This document shows, in pieces, positions 8,309 through 16,927 of a stretch of DNA of 64,000 nucleotides. The notes beneath the pieces were generated by a model. That model worked only from the letters and a program-made list of their open reading frames with translations. It ran no database searches and had not been told where the DNA came from. Made by a program: the position numbers and the translations under genes. The stretch comes from CAZTDU01 sp050248795 (lineage in GTDB: Bacteria > Pseudomonadota > Gammaproteobacteria > Burkholderiales > SG8-39). Within the stretch, counting starts at the first letter, position 1. Every line of letters begins with the position of its first letter. The stretch covers positions 62,001-126,000 of the forward strand of contig JBFWRS010000004.1 in NCBI GenBank assembly GCA_050248795.1, read 5' to 3'.

Positions 8309-8620
8309 ATGGCACGCAAGCACATCTGCAAGCTTACGGATGTTCCGGCGAATAGCATGCGGGAGTTCAAGGTTGCGCACGGACCGAAAGTCTGCGTGGT
8401 GAACTCGGGCGATCGATTCTTCGCCTGCCAGGCCGCGTGCCCGCATCAGGGAGTGGCGCTGTGCGAAGGCTCGTTCGACGGCGAGGTGCTCACCTGCCTG
8501 GAGCATCTCTGGCAGTGGAACCTGCGGGACGGCGGCGAGCCCTGTGGCCTCGCCGAGAGCGCGCTGCGCATGTACCGGACAGAAGTCGACGGTGACGCGC
8601 TCTACCTGAGCGAGGACTGA
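8309..8620 (+). CDS. Rieske-type [2Fe-2S] ferredoxin
   Basis: A 103-residue soluble Rieske ferredoxin with both ligand pairs: Cys and His in AACPHQGVAL and Cys and His in LTCLEHLWQW. This resembles the ferredoxins of bacterial ring-hydroxylating dioxygenases and nitrite-reductase small subunits. The start follows AGGGAAGGG; an upstream ATG at 8177 would read through the divergent operator and is rejected. It is transcribed away from the molybdoenzyme operon but shares its putative operator, so it may feed electrons to or from that system. A partner oxygenase is not adjacent. Confidence 0.85.
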   Translation: MARKHICKLTDVPANSMREFKVAHGPKVCVVNSGDRFFACQAACPHQGVALCEGSFDGEVLTCLEHLWQWNLRDGGEPCGLAESALRMYRTEVDGDALYLSED

Positions 8621-8622
8621 AC

Positions 8623-8659
8623 ATAGCTTGAAACTATAAAATTGATCAGGATTATTCGT
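8623..8659 (+). promoter_or_regulatory. OxyR-like binding site before prx-grx
   Basis: Four tetramers at 11-bp steps as in the OxyR motif. ATAG (8623) and CTAT (8634) are exact and separated by seven bases that also fit the half-site consensus (T at position 2, A at position 6). The two distal boxes, ATCA (8645) and TCGT (8656), are degenerate. The site begins just after the Rieske ferredoxin stop and lies about 70 bp before the peroxiredoxin-glutaredoxin start. A separate 13-bp palindrome, CGCTAT-C-ATAGCG, follows at 8664-8676. Confidence 0.5.
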
Positions 8660-8727
8660 TGGACGCTATCATAGCGCCAACGTATCGTTTGCTCATCGGC
8701 AATTCATTTCCACTAAGGAGAGTCCGG

Positions 8728-9480
8728 ATGAGCAAGTCGAGCATGGAAGGCAGGAAGGTCCCGCAGGTCACGTTCCGCACGCGCCAGCAAGGCGATTGGA
8801 AGAGCGTGACGACCGACGACATATTCAAGGGCAGGACGGTGGCGGTGTTCTCGCTGCCGGGCGCGTTCACGCCCACCTGTTCGTCCACCCACCTGCCGCG
8901 CTACAACGAGCTGGCGCCGGTGTTCAAGGCAAACGGCGTGGACGAGATCGTCTGCATCTCGGTAAACGACGCCTTCGTCATGAACGAGTGGGCGAAGGAC
9001 CAGGAAGCGGAGAACGTCACGCTGCTGCCCGACGGCAACGGCGAATTCACCGACGGCATGGGCATGCTGGTGGACAAGGCCGACCTCGGCTTCGGCAAGC
9101 GCTCATGGCGCTACTCGATGCTGGTGAAGGACGGCGTGGTCGAGAAAATGTTCGTCGAACCGCAGAAGCCGGGCGATCCGTTCGAGGTCTCGGACGCCGA
9201 CACCATGCTGGCCTACATCAACCCGAAGGCGAAGAAGCCCGACCAGGTGGCGATCCTGACCCGCGAAGGCTGCAGCTTCTGCGCCAAGGCGAAGTCGCTG
9301 CTGAAGGAACTCGGCTATGACTACGCCGAGGTCAGCCTCGATCACAAAGTTCGCAGCAAGGTGGTCGGCGCAATTGCCGGCGCGCAGACGGTGCCGCAGG
9401 TGTTCGTCAACGGCGAGCGCATCGGCGGCTGGGAAGAGCTCGAGCGCTGGGCCGGGGCCGGGCAGCGGAAAGCCGCGTAA
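8728..9480 (+). CDS. Peroxiredoxin-glutaredoxin fusion (Prx5-Grx hybrid)
   Basis: A 250-residue hybrid peroxidase. Residues 1-168 are a Prx5-type peroxiredoxin with peroxidatic Cys51 in PGAFTPTCSS. Residues 172-250 are a glutaredoxin with the monothiol/dithiol site GCSFC (Cys182, Cys185) and the TVPQVF cis-proline loop. In characterised hybrids of this type the fused glutaredoxin recycles the peroxidatic cysteine with glutathione, reducing hydrogen peroxide and alkyl hydroperoxides in the cytoplasm. The start is fixed by AAGGAG 7 bases upstream. An OxyR-like site precedes it, and the flavoprotein gene follows after 10 bp. Confidence 0.95.
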   Translation: MSKSSMEGRKVPQVTFRTRQQGDWKSVTTDDIFKGRTVAVFSLPGAFTPTCSSTHLPRYNELAPVFKANGVDEIVCISVNDAFVMNEWAKDQEAENVTLLPDGNGEFTDGMGMLVDKADLGFGKRSWRYSMLVKDGVVEKMFVEPQKPGDPFEVSDADTMLAYINPKAKKPDQVAILTREGCSFCAKAKSLLKELGYDYAEVSLDHKVRSKVVGAIAGAQTVPQVFVNGERIGGWEELERWAGAGQRKAA

Positions 9481-9490
9481 GGGAGCAGCC

Positions 9491-10897
9491 GTGCGGCGTA
9501 TCGAAACCGACGTTGCGGTGATCGGGGCCGGCACGGCCGGCCTCGCCGCCTATCGCGCGGCGGCGGCAGCCGGCCGCCGCGCGCTGCTCGTGGAATCCGG
9601 CCCGGGCGGCACCACCTGCGCCCGTGTCGGCTGCATGCCTTCGAAGCTGCTCATCGCCGCGGCCGAGGCTGCGCATGGCGTAGCGCGCTGGCAGGAGTTC
9701 GGCCTGCAGCTCGATGGTGCGCTTCGCGTCGACGGCGGCGCGGTGATGGCTCGCGTGCGCCGCGAGCGCGACCGCTTCGTCGGCTTCGTGCTCGACAGCG
9801 TGGAGAAGATTCCCGTGGCGGACCGCCTGCGCGGCTGCGCCCGCTTCAGCGGTGCGCACGCGTTGCAGGTGGATGGACACACCGAGGTTTCGTTCCGTAC
9901 CGCGGTTGTAGCCACCGGGTCGTCGCCGGCGGTGCCGCAGGCATTGCGCGGCGCTGGCGACCGGCTGGTGGTAAACGACGACATCTTCGACTGGCAGGAC
10001 CTGCCGCGCTCGGTGGCCGTGTTCGGCCCTGGCGTGATCGGACTGGAGCTCGGCCAGGCACTGTCGCGGCTGGGCGTGCGCGTGCGCATGTTCGGAGTCG
10101 GCGGGCTGGTCGGCCCGTTCGCCGACCCGGTGCTGCGGCGCTACGCACGCGACACCATGGCGCGCGAGTTTCCGCTCGACCCGGATGCGAAGGTGGAGTC
10201 CATACGCCGCACCGACAGGGGCGTGTCGATACGCTTTGTCGATGGCGGCATGATCGAGGAGGAAACCTTCGACTACCTGGTCGCGTCGACCGGCCGCACG
10301 CCGAACCTCAGGGGCCTGGGCCTGGAGACGACCGGGGTGCCGCTGGATGCGCGCGGCGTGCCGGAGTTCGACCGGCACACCATGCGGGTCGCTGGATCGA
10401 ACATCTTCATCGCCGGCGACGCCAACAACGACCTGCCGCTGCTGCACGAGGCGGCGGACGAAGGCCGCATTGCCGGCGAGAACGCCGCGCGCTTCCCGGA
10501 AGTGCGAGCCGCGCTCCGGCGTACGCCGCTGGCGGTGGTATTCACCGAGCCGCAGATGGCGGTGGTGGGCATGCGCTACACGGAGCTTCCCGCGGGGCGC
10601 ACGGTCACCGGGGCAGTGAGCTTCGAAGACCAGGGGCGCAGCCGCGTCATGCTGCGCAACCGCGGCCTGGCGCACATCTACGCCGAAACCGGCAGCGGGC
10701 GCGTGCTGGGTGCGGAGCTGACAGGCCCGGACGCGGAACACCTCGCGCACCTGCTCGCCTGGGGAATCCAGTCCGGCATGAGCGTGGAGCGCATGCTGGA
10801 GATGCCCTTCTACCACCCGGTGGTGGAGGAGGGGCTGCGTACCGCGCTGCGCGACGCGCAGGCGAAGCTGCAGGCGGCCGGCCGCAAGGCGGCCTGA
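9491..10897 (+). CDS. Dihydrolipoamide dehydrogenase-like disulfide reductase
   Basis: A 468-residue FAD/NAD(P) disulfide oxidoreductase. It has the Rossmann motif IGAGTAGLAA (11-20), a redox pair TCARVGC (Cys43, Cys48), a second nucleotide site GPGVIGLELG and a C-terminal FYHPVVEE catalytic His-Glu region. The GTG start is fixed by GGGAG and by the preceding gene ending 10 bp upstream. It is not beside any 2-oxoacid dehydrogenase. Pairing with a peroxiredoxin-glutaredoxin hybrid suggests a role in thiol redox cycling, but its disulfide substrate is unknown. Confidence 0.88.
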   Translation: MRRIETDVAVIGAGTAGLAAYRAAAAAGRRALLVESGPGGTTCARVGCMPSKLLIAAAEAAHGVARWQEFGLQLDGALRVDGGAVMARVRRERDRFVGFVLDSVEKIPVADRLRGCARFSGAHALQVDGHTEVSFRTAVVATGSSPAVPQALRGAGDRLVVNDDIFDWQDLPRSVAVFGPGVIGLELGQALSRLGVRVRMFGVGGLVGPFADPVLRRYARDTMAREFPLDPDAKVESIRRTDRGVSIRFVDGGMIEEETFDYLVASTGRTPNLRGLGLETTGVPLDARGVPEFDRHTMRVAGSNIFIAGDANNDLPLLHEAADEGRIAGENAARFPEVRAALRRTPLAVVFTEPQMAVVGMRYTELPAGRTVTGAVSFEDQGRSRVMLRNRGLAHIYAETGSGRVLGAELTGPDAEHLAHLLAWGIQSGMSVERMLEMPFYHPVVEEGLRTALRDAQAKLQAAGRKAA

Positions 10898-10900
10898 GGT

Positions 10901-11410
10901 TCAGGGAAAGGGCGGTACGCGGGGCTCGGTGCCTTCGAACTCGGCACTCGGGTAGGCCTTCTTCACGCGCTCGGAGATTTCCTCGACGCTGTCGCGCGGC
11001 ACGTCCGCGATGACAAGCAGTTCACCGCGCTCGATCGCATCCTCGAACGCCTTCAATCGCGTGCTGCCGACGTTCAGGCCGACCATGCCGCCCAGCCAGA
11101 CGCCCACGCCGACGCCCGCCAGCGAACTGGCGAGGATCACGCCGCCGCCGGCGACCACCAGGTGCGGATTGAGCGCCAGCGCCACGAGACCGCACAGCAT
11201 ACCGGTGGCGCCGCCCAGCGGCACGGCGCGCTCCATCGCCGGGATGATGTCGCTTTTCTGCCAGGCCGATGCCTCCGGCAGGTCCTCGAGCGGCGTGCCG
11301 CGCTTGGCGATTACGTGGATGTGCCGCCACTCGATGTGGGCAAGGAGCAGTTCATCCACCACCTTCTTGCCGATCGTGGTGTCGGGTACCAGGAAGTAAA
11401 GCCTTCGCAT
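10901..11410 (-). CDS. DUF1269 family membrane-associated protein
   Basis: A 169-residue protein beginning MRRLYFLVPD, typical of the DUF1269 family. A soluble N-terminal part (1-60) is followed by a very glycine-rich hydrophobic hairpin (about 70-115, with GGATGMLCG, GGGVILA and GVGVGVWLGG), then an acidic C-terminal domain. The function of the family is unknown; members are often found among stress genes. No ribosome binding site precedes the ATG, but a TTGACCTGCGTCAA box and a CAGACT -10 element sit at class II promoter distance, predicting a leaderless mRNA. It is convergent with the flavoprotein gene. Confidence 0.8.
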   Translation of the reverse strand: MRRLYFLVPDTTIGKKVVDELLLAHIEWRHIHVIAKRGTPLEDLPEASAWQKSDIIPAMERAVPLGGATGMLCGLVALALNPHLVVAGGGVILASSLAGVGVGVWLGGMVGLNVGSTRLKAFEDAIERGELLVIADVPRDSVEEISERVKKAYPSAEFEGTEPRVPPFP

Positions 11411-11443
11411 GCAAGCAGTCTGGCCGCGGAAGGGGATGACCCC

Positions 11444-11457
11444 TTGACCTGCGTCAA
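11444..11457 (-). promoter_or_regulatory. FNR/Anr-type box upstream of DUF1269 gene
   Basis: TTGACCTGCGTCAA, a perfect inverted repeat TTGAC-N4-GTCAA close to the FNR/Anr/Dnr consensus TTGAT-N4-ATCAA. Its centre is 40 bp before the DUF1269 start codon. On the minus strand CAGACT (11422-11417) makes a -10 element, so class II activation would place the transcription start at or next to the ATG. Confidence 0.6.
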
Positions 11458-11565
11458 GTTGAGGCGGCATGCGCCACGTCCGGGAGTCCATCGCAGACTT
11501 GGATCGTGCTCCTCTCGTCAATCGTGCGCAGGATCTACCTTTGGTGGATTGCCTGAGCCTGCACG

Positions 11566-11579
11566 TTGATCTGCATCAA
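11566..11579 (+). promoter_or_regulatory. Perfect FNR/Anr-type box upstream of small stress gene
   Basis: TTGATCTGCATCAA matches the FNR/Anr consensus at every conserved position. Its centre lies 41.5 bp before the ATG at 11614, with TAGACT (11601-11606) as a -10 hexamer, which is class II geometry. It mirrors the box at 11444-11457 in the same divergent gap. Confidence 0.7.
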
Positions 11580-11613
11580 GCCCGCGCATGGCTACCTGCC
11601 TAGACTGATTTTG

Positions 11614-11919
11614 ATGTCACCGACGACCGTGAACCTGAAACAGGCGCTGAATGACCCGTCCTCGGTATTCGCCACCCCCGAGGAGGTGGCGGCGCACCCG
11701 GCGCTGACGCGCGAGCAGAAGGTCGAGATCCTCCGGCTCTGGGAGTACGACGCCGCCGAGTGCGAGGTGGCCACCGAGGAGGGCATGCCCGGCGGGAACG
11801 GCGGGCTGCTGCAGCGCATTCTTCTGGCGCTCGGAGAACTCGGCGTGACGGGAGACGCGAGCGACTCCGGACCCACCAAGCAGCATGCGCTGCTGCGGCG
11901 CCGCGCCGGGCGCAAGTAG
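11614..11919 (+). CDS. Small conserved hypothetical protein
   Basis: A 101-residue soluble protein (MSPTTVNLKQ). It has a central helix pattern TREQKVEILRLWEYDAAECE, then a glycine-rich loop and a basic tail ending RRRAGRK. Proteins with this TREQK..ILxxWEYDA pattern occur widely in proteobacteria near stress and respiration genes, without assigned function. No ribosome binding site is visible, fitting the leaderless promoter predicted from the perfect FNR-type box 41 bp upstream. Confidence 0.7.
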   Translation: MSPTTVNLKQALNDPSSVFATPEEVAAHPALTREQKVEILRLWEYDAAECEVATEEGMPGGNGGLLQRILLALGELGVTGDASDSGPTKQHALLRRRAGRK

Positions 11920-12033
11920 CGCGAGCCCGGGCCATGCACGCGCGCAGGAACCCCGCGGCACTCGACCCCGAGCGGCTGGCGAAGGCGCGGCGCTCGCGCG
12001 TGCCCGTCCTGCTGGTGCACTGAGCGCGCGGCC

Positions 12034-12672
12034 GTGGAAGGCCCGCGCGTCGCGCCCTTCGTACACCATCACGAGCGCTACGAGCGCTGGTTCGAGCGCC
12101 ACGATGCCGCCTACCTGTCGGAGCTGCTCGCGGTGCGCGCGCTGCTGCCGTGGACGGGCCGCGGCCTGGAGATCGGCGTGGGCAGCGCGCGCTTCGCGGC
12201 GCCGCTCGGCATCGAGTTCGGCATCGATCCGGCGCCCGAGATGCTCGCCTACGCGCGCTCGCGCGGCGTGCGCGTCGCCTGCGCCGTCGCCGAGGCGCTG
12301 CCGTTCGCGCCGGCCGCCTTCGATTTCGCGCTCGTGGTGACCACGATCTGCTTCGTCGAGGACCCGGCAGCGATGCTCACGGAGGCGCATCGCGTGCTCA
12401 AGCCCGGCGGCGTGCTCGTGATCGGCTTCATCGATCGCGCGAGCGCGCTCGGCAGCGAGTACGAGGCGCACCGAGCGGAGAACGTCTTCTATCGCGACGC
12501 GAAGTTCTACACGGCGGCCGAGGTCGAGGGGCTGCTCGGGAAGGCGGGCTTCGGCGCGCCAGCCTGGGCGCAGACGATCTTCCGGCCCCTGCCGGAAATC
12601 CAGGAGATCGAGCCCCTGCGCGCCGGGCGCGGCGAGGGCTCGTTCGTCGTCGTGCGGGCGGCCCGGGACTAG
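12034..12672 (+). CDS. Class I SAM-dependent methyltransferase
   Basis: A 212-residue methyltransferase. The SAM-binding motif I is GLEIGVGSARFA (about 45-56), followed by FGIDPAPEML (acidic motif II), AEALPFAPAAFD and the post-motif VLKPGGVLVIGF. The fold is typical of small-molecule methylases of the UbiE/Methyltransf_11 group; the substrate is unknown. It begins with GTG, and a strong GC hairpin covers the region just before it. The downstream ZIP gene starts 10 bp after its stop, so the two are likely cotranscribed. Confidence 0.88.
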   Translation: MEGPRVAPFVHHHERYERWFERHDAAYLSELLAVRALLPWTGRGLEIGVGSARFAAPLGIEFGIDPAPEMLAYARSRGVRVACAVAEALPFAPAAFDFALVVTTICFVEDPAAMLTEAHRVLKPGGVLVIGFIDRASALGSEYEAHRAENVFYRDAKFYTAAEVEGLLGKAGFGAPAWAQTIFRPLPEIQEIEPLRAGRGEGSFVVVRAARD

Positions 12673-12682
12673 AGGGCGCGCC

Positions 12683-13414
12683 GTGGAATCCGCCTTCTGG
12701 ACCGCCTTCGGCGCGAGCGCGCTGGCCGCGATCGTGACCGCGATCGGCATCTGGGTCATCCGCCACTACGAAGACTGGGGGCGCCGCCACAGCATCTACT
12801 TCGTGTGCTTCGCGGCGGGCGTGCTGATCTCGGTGTCGTTCCTGCACATTGTGCCGAAGTCCTTCGAGATGAACGCCCACGCCCCCGCCTGGCTGCTCGG
12901 CGGCTACGTGCTGATGCACCTGTTCAACCGCTTCGTCACCGCCTTCGTCTGCGAGCGCGCGCCGAATGCCGCGTACGGCATCGGCCTGGTGCCGATGGTC
13001 GGCATCGGCCTGCATTCGTTCATCGACGGTTTCGTGTACTCGATCACGTTCACCGTGAGCGTGTTCACCGGCGCGCTCGCCGCTACCGGCATGGTGCTGC
13101 ACGAGTTTCCCGAGGGCATCATCACGTACCTTCTTCTGCTGCGCGGCGGTTTCAGCGAGAAGAAGTCCCTCGCGCTTGCGTTGCTTGCGGCGTCGCTCAC
13201 CACGCCGCTGGGCATGCTCGCTTCCTATCCGTTCATCAGCCGGATCGACGCGCAGTTGCTGGGCGGCCTGCTCGCTGTCTCGGCCGGGGCGCTGGTCTAT
13301 GTCGGTGCTACGCACCTGCTGCCGCAGGCGGAGCACGAGCGGCGCAGGTTCAGCCTGGTCGCTCTGGGCGCAGGCATGCTGGTCGCGGTCGTCATCGTGC
13401 TGTCTGGACACTGA
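12683..13414 (+). CDS. ZIP family divalent metal transporter
   Basis: A 243-residue integral membrane protein with seven or eight helices. It carries the two ZIP metal-binding helices HSFIDGFVYS (about 112-121) and HEFPEGIITY (about 138-147), which supply the His, Asp and Glu residues of the transport site. It probably imports Zn, Fe or Mn into the cytoplasm. The start is GTG 10 bp after the methyltransferase. It stands upstream of katG, separated by 134 bp containing an OxyR-like site. Metal choice cannot be read from the sequence. Confidence 0.88.
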   Translation: MESAFWTAFGASALAAIVTAIGIWVIRHYEDWGRRHSIYFVCFAAGVLISVSFLHIVPKSFEMNAHAPAWLLGGYVLMHLFNRFVTAFVCERAPNAAYGIGLVPMVGIGLHSFIDGFVYSITFTVSVFTGALAATGMVLHEFPEGIITYLLLLRGGFSEKKSLALALLAASLTTPLGMLASYPFISRIDAQLLGGLLAVSAGALVYVGATHLLPQAEHERRRFSLVALGAGMLVAVVIVLSGH

Positions 13415-13439
13415 GCTGCGGGTTGGGTGGACGTAAACG

Positions 13440-13476
13440 ATAGGCATGCTCAATCAAAAGTATTCGAACAAACGAT
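13440..13476 (+). promoter_or_regulatory. OxyR-like binding site before katG
   Basis: Four tetramers spaced exactly as in the 37-bp OxyR motif: ATAG (13440), CAAT (13451), ATTC (13462) and CGAT (13473), each separated by seven bases. They match ATAG/CTAT/ATAG/CTAT at 4, 3, 2 and 3 positions. It lies 72 bp before the katG start codon, as expected for peroxide-induced expression. Confidence 0.55.
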
Positions 13477-13548
13477 TTCCCAGATAGGGGTGCAGGGGAA
13501 TCAAATGGCAAACACGCAGCCGTACACGAACTGACAAAGGAGGCAAGC

Positions 13549-15720
<2,172 letters not shown>

Positions 15721-15749
15721 GTCATCGCCAGCCCGCTGCAAACAGGAAA

Positions 15750-15783
15750 CCTCGGCGCTCTCGCGAGCGCCGGGGCTTCTTTC
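15750..15783. terminator. Rho-independent terminator between katG and the selenoprotein gene
   Basis: Stem CGGCGCTC (15753-15760) pairs perfectly with GAGCGCCG (15765-15772) around a TCGC loop; three further pairs, one of them G-U, extend it. A pyrimidine run CTTCTTTC follows on the plus strand. It stands between two convergent genes and may serve both, though only the katG side has a T-rich tail. Confidence 0.7.
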
Positions 15784-15786
15784 GGG

Positions 15787-16503
15787 TTACTCCATGGAAG
15801 GGTTCCAGACCTTCCAGACGTTGCCGACCAGATCCGGCCCCGGCTTCAAGGTCGGCTTGCCCGGCTCCCAGCCCGCGGGCATGGCTTCCTTGCCGCCGGT
15901 GGCGCGCACGTGCTGGAAGGCCTGCACCTGGCGCACCGTTTCGGCGACCTTGCGCCCGACCGGCGGGGTGAGCGTTTCCATGGCCTGGATGACGCCGTCC
16001 GGGTCGATGATGAATCGCCCGCGCATCTCGATGCCCTGGGTCTCGTCCCAGCAGCCGTACGCCCGGCCGACGTTGCCTGCCTGGTCGGCCGCCATGTGGA
16101 AGGGCACGCCGCCCTCCACCATCTTGCTCAACTCATGGTCGTTCCACATCTTGTGGACAAAGTGGCTGTCCACGCTCACCGAGATCACTTCCACGCCCAA
16201 CTTCTGCAGCGACTGGTATTGTGCGGCGACCGCCGACACTTCCGTCGCTCAGACGAACGTGAAATCGCCCGGGTAAAAGCAGAGCAGCACCCACTTCCCG
16301 GCGAAGTTCGACAGCTTCACGTTGGTGAAACTCCCCCGGTAGTAGGCCGGCGCGTTGAAGTCCGGCGCCTTCTGTCCGACGCGTGCAGTCATCTGGATCA
16401 CCTCTTTCTGAATGCTGGGTTGCGATTGGGCGGACGCTTCCGTCGGCGGCTCGCCCACGACCGAGCCGGTCACCCGGGCACATCCTTCGGGCTGTTCTGC
16501 CAT
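15787..16503 (-). CDS. prxU: Selenocysteine-containing AhpC/PrxU-type peroxiredoxin (UGA at codon 85 read as Sec)
   Basis: One continuous frame of 238 codons interrupted only by UGA at codon 85 (16251-16249). The UGA replaces the peroxidatic cysteine: the context reads PGDFTFV-U-ATEVSA, where AhpC/Prx1 proteins have FVCPTE, and it gives the T-x-x-U motif of selenocysteine peroxiredoxins. Conservation continues unbroken on both sides (GQKAPDFNAPAYYRG before; VISVSVDSHFVHKMW, GVPFHMAAD and MRGRFIIDPDG after). A SECIS-like hairpin follows. ATG at 16503 has GGAG 5 bases upstream; an internal Met38, also with a ribosome site, is an alternative start. An FNR-type box precedes it. The host must supply SelA, SelB, SelC and SelD elsewhere. 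Confidence 0.88.
16221..16239 (-). promoter_or_regulatory. Bacterial SECIS hairpin for UGA recoding
   Basis: Starting 10 nt after the UGA, the mRNA folds into a lower stem GUG/CAC, a single bulged U, an upper stem CGGC/GCCG and the tetraloop GGUC. The E. coli fdhF SECIS apical hairpin has the same plan: a bulged U 14 nt after the UGA (13 here), a 4-bp upper stem and a GGUC loop recognised by SelB. It lies inside the coding region, as bacterial SECIS elements do. Confidence 0.82.
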
Positions 16504-16564
16504 AACGTCTCCTTTTGTCGGGTTCCTGCAAGGGGAACGCTACGCCGGCCATCGTTCGCGCCGT

Positions 16565-16578
16565 TTGATCCATGTCAA
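16565..16578 (-). promoter_or_regulatory. FNR/Anr-type box upstream of the selenoprotein gene
   Basis: On the minus strand TTGACATGGATCAA, matching TTGAT-N4-ATCAA at nine of ten conserved positions. A TAGCGT hexamer at 16542-16537 fits a -10 element at class II spacing, giving a start near 16530, about 27 nt before the ATG and its GGAG site. Confidence 0.55.
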
Positions 16579-16645
16579 CCCGCTCGACGTTCTGTACCAG
16601 GGCGAGTGCAGCTGCGTTCAACCAGGACAGGGAAGGAGGTGGCGG

Positions 16646-16696
16646 ATGTCGAAGCAGGCGTACAGCCCGGAGCAGGTGGTGGCGAAACTGCTTTGA
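16646..16696 (+). pseudogene. IS3-family orfA N-terminal remnant
   Basis: A strong GGAAGGAGGT ribosome site leads into MSKQAYSPEQVVAKLL and then a stop. The peptide has the look of the first helix of IS3-type OrfA transposases (x-KxxYxPEQIVAKL). Nothing of the helix-turn-helix body or of orfB follows, and no terminal inverted repeats could be identified. It is best read as a scar of a lost insertion sequence; a match this short could be chance. Confidence 0.45.
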
Positions 16697-16707
16697 CGGC
16701 GCCCGCA

Positions 16708-16735
16708 TTGCCGGACCCATGCGCGTCCCTATAAT
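16708..16735 (+). promoter_or_regulatory. Sigma-70-type promoter candidate
   Basis: TTGCCG (16708-16713) and a perfect TATAAT (16730-16735) are separated by 16 bases, one of the best -10 matches in this GC-rich window. It reads towards the katG remnant, the ZIP gene at 16928 and the ferritin gene, and so is a plausible promoter for that metal-handling pair. Confidence 0.5.
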
Positions 16736-16800
16736 GATCGCAATCATATGGATGATGCTTGGCAGATCCCGCTCCCCGACACCGTCGGTCCCAGGCTGCG

Positions 16801-16917
16801 CTCGTCGGCGGCATGCGCATGCTGGGCACCAGCGTCGGCGGCGCGAAGCACGGTGTCTTCACCTCGATGGCGGCCTGGGACAAGGTGATGAACCTGGACC
16901 GCTTCGACCTGAAGTGA
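16801..16917 (+). pseudogene. katG 3'-end remnant with internal deletion
   Basis: The 38 codons plus stop encode VGGMRMLGTSVGG and AKHGVFTS joined directly to AAWDKVMNLDRFDLK. These two pieces lie about 80 residues apart in the intact KatG at 13549-15720. Nucleotide identity to katG is very high over both (about three differences in the first 67 bases). The start and most of the gene are missing, so it cannot be functional. It records a partial duplication or a second katG copy largely deleted, perhaps with the neighbouring IS scrap. Confidence 0.85.
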
Positions 16918-16927
16918 GGCGGCGCTG

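Noticed and set aside
11934..12023. 30-codon ORF ending RVPVLLVH before the methyltransferase, with UGA followed by a GC hairpin (possible second selenoprotein)
   Set aside because: The frame beyond the UGA is only an out-of-frame shadow of the methyltransferase, no conserved motif surrounds the UGA, and the hairpin lacks the bulged U and GGUC loop.
16249..16503. Treating 15787-16239 and 16249-16503 as two genes or a nonsense pseudogene
   Set aside because: Both halves are in one frame, perfectly conserved around the catalytic position, and a SECIS-like hairpin follows the UGA. Selenocysteine explains all of this.
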